Source of the DNA: Phanerodontia chrysosporium
Taxonomy: Eukaryota; Basidiomycota; Agaricomycetes; Polyporales; Phanerochaetaceae
NCBI GenBank assembly: GCA_001910725.1
Contig: MJGA01000004.1
Span: forward strand, 1,736,001 to 1,800,000
Direction: 5' to 3'
DNA length: 64,000 bases
Position numbers and translations under genes: made by a program
The notes under the pieces: model-generated
Databases searched by the model: none
Seen by the model: only the letters and a program-made list of their open reading frames with translations
Told to the model about the DNA's origin: nothing
Part shown: positions 10,285 through 21,849 of the stretch, piece after piece
How positions within the stretch are numbered: the stretch's first letter is position 1
Layout of the letters: each line of letters opens with the position of its first letter

Positions 10285-11943
10285 CTACGCCAATCTCTTC
10301 ACAATATTCTTCCAGTCCTACATAAGCGACATCATCAGCAATCACCCTTTGGAACAGGCGTATGCGAACCTTGTGATTCAAGGTCGAGAAGTCGTCATAG
10401 GTCTGCGCGATATGCACGAGGTACCTGGCGGCTTTCCACAGCTCGCGGTCCGCCTGCGACTCCGGCCTATGCGCCTCCTTGAACGCGTGAATCTTGAGGC
10501 CTTGGTTAGGATTCAGCGCAAAATTCCGACCCTAGACGTATTGCTTAGCGGCGCTGTTCGCAGTATCAGAGGAGCCGAACACACTAGATCGTCGACATGT
10601 ATCGTGTTCCTGGGACCGCTACAAGCGTTTTTAGCTCACGAGGCACGGCAAGGATAGCAGAGCCATACAACTGGACGAAATGGTTCCAAATGATTTGCAG
10701 TGCCTTCACCGAGTGTTTGTAAGGCTTCCCATCTTTCGTCGAAAAGACGGTAAACATTGACGTCTTGTCAAGCACTGCTCGGATTGGTTCGCCGTACCCA
10801 TCCACAAATGCAAGAGACGACTCACCAAAAGAGATCTAGATGCGGACCATTAGAGCACTATCAGACACGGACCAAGCGACCTACTTGATAGTTATGTGGC
10901 CCACCGAGCATGCCAAGCTCGACCAGCTTCGTCTCCAGCCAAACCCAGCTGGTTTGGGACCTCAATCGTCTTCAGTTTAGGGACATGGATGTGGCAGGAT
11001 CCGAAGATCTCTCACCATATACAGATATCATAGTGCGGATAGACAGCTTCGAGGAACTCGTGTAGGCCCGGGCGTGCACATTCGTGTGGAGGTAACGATC
11101 CACTTGTCAGAGGCTTCGTGTCAAGAATGGCTAGACGCCTCAGATTAGCTCGAGCTGCTACGTGGGAGGTAACCATATACTTGCTGTAATCGATGTCTAG
11201 GACAAGGAGCCGCTTTCCATCGCGGATCGGGGAAATAATGTTTACACGCAGTTTGTCTGTATGTTCCTTTATCTTTCGTCGATTGCGCTGGTCGTTGATG
11301 TATGCCGCGGAAGCCTGTGGATTCTCGGTAAAGTCGACATCGAGATCATTCAGAACGTCTGGCAGGTATACAAGTTCTAGCACGAGATGTGGCGTCAGAT
11401 GCTGACAGGACAAATAGCAATGTGAAGCCCGCTCACGAGAAGGATCCTTGATCTCGTCACCTTCCGGTGTACCCACCAATGAGAATTTCTTCCCAACTAC
11501 GAGACCCAAGTCGTGGCTAAGAAGGTGTTCAATACAAGCGCTTTCGCATTCATAGAGGTAACCTGACATGTGCTCACATTGTGACCTCATCCGGGGGCAG
11601 TTTGCCTTTGACCAGTCCTAGGATCTTCTGCCGTTCTGGCGGAACATTTGTCAAGCTATACAGTGTTGCCTTCAGATCGAAGACCCTACGTTACGATCAA
11701 TATATGCGCCCATAGCGGACAGTGGCGCACTCCGACCTGTCAGACCCGGCGATGTCGATTTCGTACAGCCTTCCTTGCCATGTAAAGCTCAGGTGAATCC
11801 ACTCTTCCGGCTCGGTGGAGTCGGTCAGCCTTGTGATCTGCCTAGCGTCTTCACAAGTGCACGACTACAGATCGTGTGCTAGTACTCACCTCAGTTGGTT
11901 CTAACGTGGCTTGAGCTTGGCCATCATTGGTGGTAGAAGCCAT
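10285..11943 (-). CDS. Ubiquitin-like domain-containing CTD phosphatase (UBLCP1 family), copy A
   Basis: A full-length member. The ATG at 11943 gives MASTTNDGQAQATLEPTEI, then the ubiquitin-like domain: HLSFTWQGRLYEIDIAGSDR, FDLKATLYSLTNVPPERQKI, LGLVKGKLPP. In known homologues this domain binds the proteasome subunit Rpn1. The phosphatase domain carries SPIRDGKRLLVLDIDY. The intron 11131-11184 has a GC donor (GCAAGT), and splicing yields DIDYT ILDTKPL, the DxDxT nucleophile motif. Then come ECARPGLHEFLEAVYPHYDI, WSQTSWVWLETKLVELGML, ISFVLDKTSMF, NTIHVDDLGRNFALNPNQG and TYDDFSTLNHKDWKNIVKR. The stop TAG is at 10285-10287. About nine introns. The role in dephosphorylating the proteasome or Pol II CTD is inferred from the family. 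Confidence 0.92.
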
Positions 11944-12230
11944 GTAATAGAGTCGTAGCTATTCAGGTTTACGAAGGAGGTTGGGAAAGATGGAATCAGA
12001 AATATCGGTAGAGATGGTGGTGGTCTTAGTGCACTCTCATGACGCGCGCCCCGCAATGTATTCCTGTAGGTCCTCCACGTGGTCGTGACTGGCGCTCGCA
12101 ACTCCACGCTCATGCAGCAATGCTCGCGCTGGAATCGTTCGTGACGGCGACTAACGTCGTGGATGAGACGTGAAGGGCGTGCTATGTATTGGCTCATGTA
12201 TAGGTACAAACAGTTTTATTACAAATATGC

Positions 12231-13332
12231 TCATTCCAGGTTCGTATTGGCGATGATATCGAAGGTAGCGAGACTTGAAATACCTAGAAGATCTTCATGA
12301 CATGTTGGCTCGACTCACAACGTCGTCAGACTCACCAGATAGAGTACTCGTGGTAGAGTACACGCCTCCCTTCGATGGTGGCAGCGGTGTTAAGATTTGA
12401 GTGCTCGGATCGTAGCCCCATCTGTGCTGTATTGCCACTGTATCTCGCGTGAGCCGACGAAACAGGATGAGAGAAGGCAAAACGGCCACACCATTGAGAA
12501 CCTGGTCGGGAAGACAGTTGAGATAGGATTGTGCCAGTGAAAGCGGGATCGATGTGTATGCCTTGGCGAGCAGTAAAAGCGACCTCTGCCGGAACGTTTC
12601 TAAACACAAGATAAGCCAGTTACACCTTTCAAGACTGCATTACACATACCAACAAACTTTGACAACAAAGCAGTGACGATCGCCTGGAAGTCGACTCCGG
12701 GGATCTGAGTGAGTTCTGAAGCTTGCAGCAGGACATTGGCACGCGGATACACGTTTCCATACTTGCGCTCCGATACCGAGGCTGCAAGATTGAATAACGC
12801 TTGCGAGATGGGATGTCCCTTCAGGGCATCCGGTAACCTAGCGATGGCCTGCAGAGCTGGCGGACTTCCAAAGGTCATGAGTGGCAGATTGAGCGATCTA
12901 GCAAGCTACTCACATGTTATCCACAATCAGGTAAGAGAGAACGAGAGGCGTGATCACTAGGAATCGCTCTATACTGGCATCCTGGGTCGTCTATAACCAG
13001 AGAGTCAGCAGCTTGGCAATGCGAAGAAGGCACATACGCACAATGAGATCAGCTGTCTCCGCCACTTCTACCACCTCCTCATATCTGCCAGCTGAAGCCG
13101 GCTCGAGCAATGCCGCAAATGCCTGTCTATAGGGTGTCATAGCTTGCTCATGGGTTGTGGCTATAGAGATCTGCGCCGCGACGGGCTCTCCTGGGGCAGC
13201 GGGTGCAGTCTCGCCTGTGACTACTGTCGCTCCAGGTGCTTCGGTTGATGCTGCAGCCTCGGCCGCGGCTGCGCGTGCAGCATCTTCAATCTCAATGGCA
13301 GAGGTAATAGGAGGCGTCGGTGGCCCTGTCAT
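12231..13332 (-). CDS. CSN8: COP9 signalosome subunit 8 (CSN8/PSMD8/eIF3k-type PCI protein)
   Basis: A small PCI-type subunit of the COP9 signalosome, the complex that removes NEDD8 from cullins. The ATG at 13332 begins MTGPPTPPITSAIEIEDAAR, followed by an Ala/Glu/Val-rich stretch. The next exons give SPPALQAIARLPDALKGHPI and NVYPRANVLLQASEL. The diagnostic core is FRQRSLLLLAKAYTSIPLSL, then AQSYLNCLPDQVL and YDPSTQILTPLPPSK. A last exon spliced at about 12345/12290 gives ISSLATFDIIANTNLE, TGA at 12231-12233. PSMD8 (Rpn12) and eIF3k share the domain, but the short length and the final motif favour CSN8. It is divergent from the NECAP gene with 233 bp between starts. Confidence 0.75.
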
Positions 13333-13565
13333 GTCTATTGCGGTGGGGTGGACGAACTAGCGTAAGTAGAGGAGTGTAGAGGAAAGGGAAGACGCTTCCG
13401 TCTACGGATGTGCAGAGCACGCGTCGATACACGTGGGATCCAGGCCCTCTGCCATGACGGCGCTGATGGCGGCCAGGCAGTGCGCATCCTCCCTTTCGCC
13501 CCTCGACCAAGTTCGTTATCCCCACTCATCTTCTACAGTCTCGAGCTACCATCATATAGCTACAC

Positions 13566-14496
13566 ATGGAAGGATTCGGCGAAGACGAGATCGAGAGCAT
13601 CCTCTACATCGGTCGTGAAGTCTCAGGTGACAGCCACCCTCCGTACTTGCGAGCGTGTCCTGATCACGCGATGGACGTTGTTTCCATGCACAGTCTACAA
13701 GATCCCACCTCTAAAGAAGAACGAGGGACACCGTGCACAAGAATGGGGCGATTTGGGCAACCCGTTGTGGAAGGGTCGCCTGCGAATCATCGAGCGCAAG
13801 AGTGGTGTGGCGATACAATTCGAGGATGCTAACACCGGTGGGTTTAGCGCATGACCACGATGTGCTTGCAAGCTGACCATTTGAAGGCGAATGTACGCAC
13901 CTGCACCATGAATCCCGCGTGCACGAAGTCCACTAATCACATACTGCAAAGGACAGTGTTCGCCAAAGCGGAGTATGACCCCGCGAAACCTTCAGTAGAG
14001 GCTGTCCTCGACTCGTCGAGGTACTTTGTTGTGCGGGTGGAAGATGCAGGCAAGAGAGCCTACATTGGCATGGGCTTCCTGGAGCGATCAGACAGCTTTG
14101 ACTTCAGTGCGTTCACTAGCAGCATATACGTGCACTGCAGCTAACATAATCATAGATGTTGCGCTGCAGGACTACACCAAGTGAGCTTTCGTCTCAACTA
14201 TCTTAGCTGTCCGCCATTCATGTTCGTTCCACAGGCGATGGCGGAACATGCAGAATCCCGCGACCCCGGAGTCAGAGAAGCCTTCTCCCCACGTCCCCGC
14301 CGGTCCCAAGAAGGACTATTCACTCAAAGAAGGGCAGACGTTTTCTATTTCCATACCAGGACGTGCGAAGGCGAGCAATACATCCAGCACGACATCCGAT
14401 CTACTGGGCGGGGGTTCAGCGGCATCGTCATCTGGAGGCGGATTGGGCGTTCCTCTGCTACCACCTCCACCACCCGGTGCACCCAGACGACGCTAG
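13566..14496 (+). CDS. NECAP-like adaptin-ear-binding coat-associated protein
   Basis: An endocytic accessory protein that binds AP-2/AP-1 in clathrin-coated vesicle formation. The ATG at 13566 encodes [20 protein letters not shown], and splicing adds [20 protein letters not shown], the start of the PHear domain. It continues [60 protein letters not shown] and [18 protein letters not shown]. The C-terminus is Ser/Gly/Pro-rich with [17 protein letters not shown], a poly-Pro run and PRRR before the stop at 14496. Four introns with consensus borders. The match to the family is close over the whole PHear domain. Confidence 0.93.
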
Positions 14497-16087
14497 ATGC
14501 AGTAATTTCAGACATGTCAGGGTACCTCATGGACGGTTATGGATTACCTCGAAACCCCTCTAGATTCGTGGGCCTCAGTTGAGATTTCACGAAGTGCGAT
14601 CCTTAGCACGCGTAATCCAAATTGGTACGTCCGAGGTCCCTTGAGCAACGTGCCAGAAAGCCTATATCGTTCTAGGTAAAGTATGCTACTCCTCTGCGTT
14701 CGCTGCGCGAGTAACTAACGATGTTTTACCTTCGGGGCATCCCCTAGATTTCCGCGAGAACATCTGAAAATAAGAGGTGTTATGCATCCTTGAGTATACA
14801 CCTTCTAGTATTCGTCTGGGCCTTCGGGAGATGGCTGATTTGTCGGGGTATGCCTGACAGACGGTTCCCGGGGCCTGTACCTCAAAGATCATTCTGACAC
14901 TAAGGTCCGGACGTTCGCCAAGTTTTGTCGGGGAGATGCCAGGAAGCTGGGGGCATGCATGCCCTTTCTCTGCTATTGACGGTTTGAAGCAGCTGACCGT
15001 CTTGAAGTGACACTCTGGGACGGAGTAGCATGCGCAGCCAGCCACTGGAAGACCGTGTTCATGCTTCTGCGCTGATATGTGCCCGCCCTGCGCAAATGCT
15101 CATCCGCTTCTTCCCTCCGCAGGAACGGGGCCCGAAGTGCATCCGATCTCGGATGTTCGCGTTTTTGAGAGAGATGTGCGTATTCCTTTATTTCCCCGCA
15201 TTCTCCGGACCCATGAACTCGTGTTCGCCAAGGACAACTATATCCCTCGTTCATCATTGTGCTACTCGAATTATTCCATGGTAGCCCTCAGCATCAGAAA
15301 TTGGCTCTAATTGGCGTCAAGCCTGGAATGTGACCTCTCTATAGCTTCCGGACTAAGGTGACTAGAATCACGCGGACTTGAGAGGTATTCGGTCTTCTGG
15401 AGTTGCCCTCATGGCACAGTGTCCAGGGAAGGAGGGGGCGTCATGCATGGCGACGGAGAGCTCTCGAAGTGCGGATCAGAAACATGGCTGTCAAGTGATG
15501 TTGCTCACCTGGTCCAGAGTGTCATGGCGCAACGTTTGATCGCCCTCATTGACCAATTGCAGAGGGCCGTCGGGAGCGAATATACCACCGCGCCCTGGAG
15601 AAGGCGGTCTATAACCACCACAGATGTTCACCGGTGATCGAAGCAACTGCGGCCGCCAATATTGCGGAGGCCATCCGTTCTGAAGCAGCACGACGAGGAT
15701 GATGCGGTCTACGCCAGTATTCATCGGTAAGCACAACCTGCAGGCAAAACAGGTTTAACAGATGCTAACCGAATTTCAACCGGGAAGCAACGCAGGCTTT
15801 TTGGTAGTGGACAGCCCGACAAGCGTCCCAACGTCGCGGACGTCGTTCTCGGATGTTCAACACGGCCTCATGACCTCCAAAGAACACCCGCCGCAAGACC
15901 AGTGATTCTCTCCCGATGTCTATCCGCTTGCAACGCTCGGGTCTTCGCCGGAATATTTCAATTCGCCAGATGCATGTCTCGCGATGCAGGGGAAGACTGG
16001 TACATTGTGGCCGAGGCGTATATATGGAGGCGCGAGCTCTCCTCAAATTCATCAGGTCGTCGTCCGTCCAAAAGTCGCTCCGGTGCA
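14497..16087. other. Gene-poor region upstream of cel6A
   Basis: About 1.6 kb in which I cannot define a gene. On the plus strand at 15120-15310 a stretch after a good acceptor (CTCCGCAG at about 15115) reads VRIPLFPRILRTHELVFAKD before a stop. On the minus strand 14690-15045 contains QLPGISPTKLGERPDLSVRM. Neither belongs to a family I recognise and both are bounded by stops, so they may be fragments of a decayed gene. The last few hundred bases are the cel6A promoter. Confidence 0.45.
16019..16025 (+). promoter_or_regulatory. TATA box of the cellobiohydrolase gene
   Basis: TATATAT in GCGTATATATGG lies 63 bp upstream of the cel6A ATG, a usual spacing for a strongly expressed secreted cellulase gene with a short 5' UTR. 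Confidence 0.6.
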
Positions 16088-17792
16088 ATGAAGTCCACAG
16101 CTTTCTTCGCAGCTCTCGTCACCCTCCTCCCAGCGTACGTCGCTGGCCAGGCGTCGGAGTGGGGACAGTGCGGTGGCATTGGTTGGAGTAAGTCAATTTG
16201 CAACCGTTTGCATTACATGCAAGTGTTGACCTCTCCCAGCTGGCCCGACCACTTGCGTCTCCGGTACTACCTGCACGGTTCTCAATCCATACTACTCGCA
16301 GTGCTTGCCTGGATCTGCGGTCACGACCACCTCCGTTATCACCAGCCACTCGTCGTCTGTATCCAGCGTATCCTCGCATTCGGGCTCTTCCACTTCGACT
16401 TCTTCTCCCACGGGACCTACTGGCACCAACCCTCCTCCTCCTCCGTCGGCTAACAACCCCTGGACTGGCTTCCAGGTGAGTTCTCTGACTAGTTCCTATA
16501 GTGATAATATCCTGAGCCTCCGACAGATCTTCCTCAGCCCTTACTACGCGAACGAGGTCGCCGCTGCTGCTAAGCAGATCACGGATCCGACTCTGTCCTC
16601 TAAGGCTGCCAGCGTTGCAAACATCCCCACTTTCACGTGGCTGGGTACGTCAGACTTTGAAGTAACCTTTACCGCTGATGTTCCTAATTCCCACACTCCG
16701 CAGACTCTGTCGCGAAGATCCCTGATCTCGGCACCTACCTTGCCTCTGCTTCTGCACTGGGCAAGAGCACTGGCACCAAGCAACTCGTGCAAATTGTCAT
16801 CTACGACCTGCCCGACCGTGACTGCGCTGCCAAGGCCTCCAACGGAGAGTTCAGCATTGCCAACAACGGACAAGCCAACTACGAGAACTACATCGACCAG
16901 ATTGTTGCTCAGATTCAACGTGCGTGCGGCCTTGGGCTATACAGAAGATACCTGTGCTGATTGATCATGCAGAGTTCCCTGATGTCCGCGTCGTTGCTGT
17001 GATCGAGCCCGACTCACTCGCGAACCTGGTCACCAACCTGAACGTCCAGAAGTGCGCCAACGCCAAGACGACCTACCTTGCCTGCGTGAACTACGCGCTC
17101 ACCAACCTTGCCAAGGTTGGCGTGTACATGTACATGGATGCTGGCCACGCCGGCTGGCTCGGCTGGCCCGCGAACCTGTCGCCCGCCGCCCAGCTCTTCA
17201 CCCAGGTCTGGCAGAACGCCGGCAAGTCTCCATTCATCAAGGGTCTCGCGACCAACGTCGCGAACTACAACGCCCTCCAGGCCGCGTCACCCGACCCCAT
17301 CACGCAGGGCAACCCCAACTATGACGAAATCCACTACATCAACGTTCGTCCTCTTTGCACCATCTCTAGGGCATTGTACTGACAAGTGCATGTGCAGGCA
17401 CTCGCGCCCTTGCTCCAGCAGGCGGGCTGGGACGCGACCTTCATCGTCGACCAGGGCCGCTCCGGTGTACAAAACATCCGCCAACAGTGGGGCGACTGGT
17501 GCAACATCAAGGGCGCCGGCTTCGGTACCCGCCCGACGACGAACACTGGCTCGCAGTTCATCGACTCCATCGTCTGGGTCAAGCCCGGAGGCGAGTGCGA
17601 CGGTACCTCCAACAGCTCCTCGCCCCGCTACGACTCGACTTGCTCTCTGGTGCGTGCGCTCTTCAGCGCGACGGGTCAACAGCAACTGACGTTACTTTAC
17701 AGCCGGACGCTGCACAGCCCGCTCCTGAGGCCGGTACCTGGTTCCAGGCGTACTTCCAGACCCTGGTCTCGGCTGCCAACCCGCCGCTGTAG
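16088..17792 (+). CDS. cel6A: Secreted cellobiohydrolase II, GH6 with N-terminal CBM1
   Basis: An exo-cellulase releasing cellobiose from the non-reducing ends of cellulose. The ATG at 16088 gives the signal peptide MKSTAFFAALVTLLPAYVAG. A CBM1 follows (SEWGQCGGIGW, intron 16188-16239, then TGPTTCVSGTTCTVLNPYYS, QCLPG) with the usual Cys pattern. A Ser/Thr/Pro linker leads to the GH6 domain, starting NPWTGFQIFLSPYYANEV. Visible GH6 motifs are VIYDLPDRDCAA with the catalytic Asp, AVIEPDSLANLVTN, DAGHAGWLGWPAN, FIVDQGRSGVQ, DWCNIKGAGFGTRPT and VWVKPGGECDGTS. It ends YFQTLVSAANPPL at 17792. Six introns; about 460 residues, normal for the family. One intron splits the CBM1 right after the first Cys pair region. 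Convergent with NFS1. Confidence 0.98.
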
Positions 17793-18264
17793 AGGTAGAT
17801 TGGCGTGTGCAAAATACTCGACTTGGAGATATGGGCATCCGAGTCTGTCTTCTCAACCTTGTGTCATTAGCGTTGTACTTTCAATTCCATCCAAAATCCC
17901 CTTCTGTGCACCTGTGTTTGAGTTGATCAACGGATGAAATGCTGGAACGTGCATTGGGTACCTCAATAGGCTGCAGATGATCCTGTGCAGCGTTCAACAT
18001 CGCAGTTGCTTACATTGACATAAACCTTCCGGAGTAGAGTCGCAACACCAGAGATTGGGCCTGGCCTTCGGAAGTGATGCAGTTGGAGACCAACGACACA
18101 GCACCAGATGGCATGCGCGGACACAATACTCATATTACAAGTCACACTAAATATACAACGGACACATCAGTGCTCCAACTGAACCATAGACGGGGACTCG
18201 TGCAGGCAGATCAATGAGATGAAAGGCGACGGCTGAACAGCGGCGGAACCGATACGTATTGAAA
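17793..18264. other. Convergent 3' region between cel6A and NFS1
   Basis: This 472-bp stretch carries the two 3' UTRs. I see no coding evidence in it. Confidence 0.5.
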
Positions 18265-20292
18265 CTAGTGTTGGGTCCAGTTGATCGAGTTGATGTCAAT
18301 GCCCTCCTGTACCATCTCCCAAAGTGGACTGTATCGTGTCGTCAGCTGAAGCGACGCAATCAAGGCAAAAGCGCTATGTACCTCATATCACGGAGGCGCT
18401 GGACGACGGCAACAATCTTGTCGACAACATAATCGACCTCGGCCTCGGTCGTGAAACGACCCATGCCGAAGCGCAGTGATGAGTGAGCCATGTCCTCGGC
18501 AGCACCTGAATCAATGGATCTATTAGCTCGCAGAACCAGACACTATCGGCACCTTGGACTCACCCAGGGCGCGGAGGACATAAGATGGCTCAAGAGATGC
18601 TGAAGTGCACGCACTACCAGACGACAAAGCGATGTCCTGTGCCACTGTGTAAGTCGTCGAAGTAGGCTGTCTAAGACTGATCATGTACCTTGAGCGCCAT
18701 CAACAAGCTTTCGCCCTCGACATAAGCGAAGCTCAAATTCACGCATCCGGGATAGCCATTGGGGTCGCCATTCCGGATGACATGTTCAACCTTCGCGTTG
18801 ATTTTGTTGATGAGGCGTTCAGACAGCGCCTTGACATGGGCATGGTCCCTCTAGAAATATATCAGTAACTGATCGACGAACGGATGTAAAGCAGGAACAT
18901 CGAGTTCCAAGACAGATGCTCAGTACCCCTGCACGCGGGTCATTGCTAAGCTGGTGTCATGAAGACACCACATAGCTCCGATTGTTTACTTTGATAAAGG
19001 CGTGTGCAGTGTTCTCATCACCGCGGAGTTAGAGGATGGGGTACTCACCGCCATTTCTTGCTTGGCTATCCGCGCCGCTTCACCTATACCAACACACAGG
19101 TGTGTTGCGAGAGTACCGCTACGCAGACCACGCTCCTGTCCACCTCCGTTGATGATTGGTTCGAGACGAACGCGGGGTCTCCTGCGAACATAGCATGCGC
19201 CGATGCCCTTCGGCCCGTAGATCTTGTGCCCCGAGATACTCATCAAATCGACGTTCAGCTCATTGACGTCAATCGGGATTTTGCCGACAGCCTGTGCGGC
19301 GTCAGTGTGGAAGTAGATTCCACGGTGCTTGCGGAGAAGAGCACCAATCTCCTTGATCGGCTGTATAACCCCCGTCTCGTTGTTCACAGTCATGATGGAA
19401 ACGATGGAGGTGTCTGGACGAATGGCAGCTTCAAGCTCCTCGAGACGGATAACGCCGTTTTGCTGCACCGGAAGGTATGTAACGTCGAAGCCCTCCTCCT
19501 GAAGCTTACGGCACGAATCCAGCACGCACTTGTGCTCCTAGGGTACACATGCACACGTGAGACATTTCAAAACGCGCACGAAGGTCCGTAGATACTTACT
19601 GTCTGTGTTGTGATAATATGCTTCTTCTTCTCCTTGTGGAAGCGAGCAACTCCTTTCAGCGCCATGTTGTTGGACTCGGTCGCCCCGGAAGTAAAGATGA
19701 TGTCCTTGGGGTCCGCTCCAATGAGATCTGCGAGGTTCTGTGAGAGGAAGGGGTCAGAACGACGTTGCCTGGGGCGTTTTTGTGAGAAACTGCAAACCTT
19801 TCGGGCGTCCTCAATGGCCTTTTCGGTCTCCCAGCCGTATGCGTGAGTCCTGCTGTGGGGGTTTCCGTACTGGTCGGTCAAGAATGGCAACATGGCGTCA
19901 AGCACGCGGGGGTCGACGGGTGTGGTCGCCTGGACAAGTCGTCAGCTCCAATTTAGCTTAGAGACACGGAATCTTGCCTGCATGTCGAGATAGATGGGCC
20001 GAGTTTTGTCCTTCAGGTTACCCTCCCTCTTCGGAGATTCAAGCTTGAAACCAAGCATGTCTGTTTGACGAGTGTGAGTGAGAAATATTCCGCACTAGGG
20101 TGTGTAGGACGAACCTGTCCTCGGAGAAAAGAAAGCGTCCTCCTGGTAAGTTTGTGGGACATCGACGACACTGGCTCTGTCTGTGCCGGAAGGCTGGACA
20201 TAGGTCCGCTTAGCCGCGACAACGGCAATGCGCCTCGCGGAAGACTTGGCGGCGGTGCGGCGGACTGCTGCGCTCGCTACTCTGGAGAGCAT
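18265..20292 (-). CDS. NFS1: Mitochondrial cysteine desulfurase
   Basis: A PLP enzyme that supplies sulfur from cysteine for Fe-S cluster assembly. The ATG at 20292 opens a mitochondrial leader ([20 protein letters not shown]). The next exons give [20 protein letters not shown], the [20 protein letters not shown] block, [54 protein letters not shown] and [16 protein letters not shown]. The PLP lysine is in [20 protein letters not shown]. The mobile catalytic Cys loop is [20 protein letters not shown], followed by [20 protein letters not shown] and the conserved end [15 protein letters not shown] at 18265-18267. All hallmarks are intact. It starts 287 bp from the divergent SR-protein gene. Confidence 0.97.
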
Positions 20293-20579
20293 GGTGAACG
20301 TGTGAGGCAACGAGCAGGAGTGTGAAGAGTGAACCTGACCGAATGACCAATGACTTATCAGATAGTCTGAGACGCCGAAAGGGCCGGGGTGAAGCGCCGA
20401 AACTGGCATCCCGACGTGCGTGTGCCTCCGGCCGGAGAACGCCGGAGGCAACTCGCGTCACGCGCCGCGACAGAGAGACGCTGCCCCACGTGGACGCCTC
20501 GAGGCACGCGCACGGACCACGCCTGCGCTTGTTCTTTTGAACTCAGACAAGGACAACTTCAACCACAACCACGACCACC

Positions 20580-21849
20580 ATGGCCAAGCGACTCTACCTC
20601 GGACGTACGAGCGCATTTTTGGCCTATCGCATCGCCCGCACCCCTCACATCCTCACGCAGGTCTCCCACCCGATGCTCGTCCTGAGGACGTCTCAAAATT
20701 TTTCGAGGGCTATGGCCGTATCGTCGACTGCCGTGTCATGACAGGTCAGTGGCGGTCCCATTTTTTGTGCTCTGCAGCTGACCTCGCACGAAGGTTTCGG
20801 CTTCGTGGAGTTTGAGAGCTCCCGCGATGCTGAGGATGCTGTCCAGAACTTCAACGGCAAGAGCTTCATGGGTGCGAAGTACGGCCGCAAAACGTGCTCA
20901 AAGCGCCTGGATACCGGTTCTGATGCCTTCTATTTCCAGCATTGTCGTGGAGTTTGCCAAAGAATCGCGCCCAAAGCGCGATGTCTACGAGACCGACCGC
21001 GCCCCTCGTGCCAGGAGGCCCCCAGGATATCGCCTCATTGTTTCCGGAGTCTCCCGCGACACCAGTTGGCAGGTGATTATACCTTCATGCCACTGTTTTG
21101 CTGTGACAGCAAGAACTCGGAACCTTATTACGCTCCCCCTCACAGGATCTAAAGGACTTTGGACGTGAAGCCGGCAGCGTATCCTACGCTGATCTTGATC
21201 GTGACCGCCCAGGCGAAGGGTAAGCATATTTGTATGGATATCTCACGTAGCAAGCTCACGGTCTTTCAGCATTCTCGAGTATCTGTCTCGAGAAGATGCT
21301 GAGCGCGCGGCCAAGGAGCTGGATGGCAAGGAGCTCCGCGGTCAAAGCGTGCGCGTCATCCTGGACGAAACTGTACGTTGTTTGTATAATTGTTTCGTTA
21401 TACCCTGGGTTGACGGTGTGCAGCAGCGCAATGGCGTCGACAACTATCGCCGCGACGATCGCAGAGATGACCGTCGTGACGATAGGTACGGCCGCGATGA
21501 CAGATATGGCCGCGACGATCGCTACGGCCGCGACGACCGGTATGGTCGTGATGACCGCGATCGATACCCGCGCGACGACCGTCGCCGCGAGGAAAGGCCC
21601 GCCGTCAGAGACCGCTCCCGCTCCCCGCCCCGTCGTGCGGAATACGACGATCGTCGCCCCAGGTCGCCACCAGCTCCCAGGAGGGACGATGAGAGGAGAC
21701 CTGCAGGGTACGATGATCGACGAGGAGCGTATGATTACCGAAGAGAACCTGACCCTTACCTTGATCGCCGCAGGGACGACCGCCGGCGTGAAGAGAGGGA
21801 CTACGACCGGCCTCCCAGAGCCAATGGAGATAACGGTTGGGCGCGTTGA
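20580..21849 (+). CDS. SR-type RNA-binding protein with two RRMs and an RD/RS-rich tail
   Basis: A nuclear splicing/mRNP factor resembling S. pombe Srp2 and animal SRSF proteins. The ATG at 20580 gives MAKRLYLG, spliced to RLPPDARPEDVSKFFEGYG. RRM1 has the RNP motif GFGFVEFE. RRM2 begins YRLIVSGVSRDTSWQ and continues DLKDFGREAGSVSYADLDRD, ILEYLSREDAERAAKELDGK and RVILDE. The tail is Arg/Asp-rich: four near-perfect RYGRDD repeats at 21484-21555, then DRSRSPPRR and RRPRSPPAPRR, ending ANGDNGWAR. RD dipeptides outnumber RS, so phosphorylation-dependent behaviour may differ from classical SR proteins (inference). About six introns. Divergent from NFS1. Confidence 0.92.
21484..21555 (+). repeat. 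18-bp coding tandem repeat in the SR-protein tail
   Basis: Four consecutive 18-bp units each encode RYGRDD. Third positions vary (TAC/TAT, GGC/GGT, GAT/GAC), so the protein repeat is held by selection rather than by very recent duplication. Confidence 0.8.
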
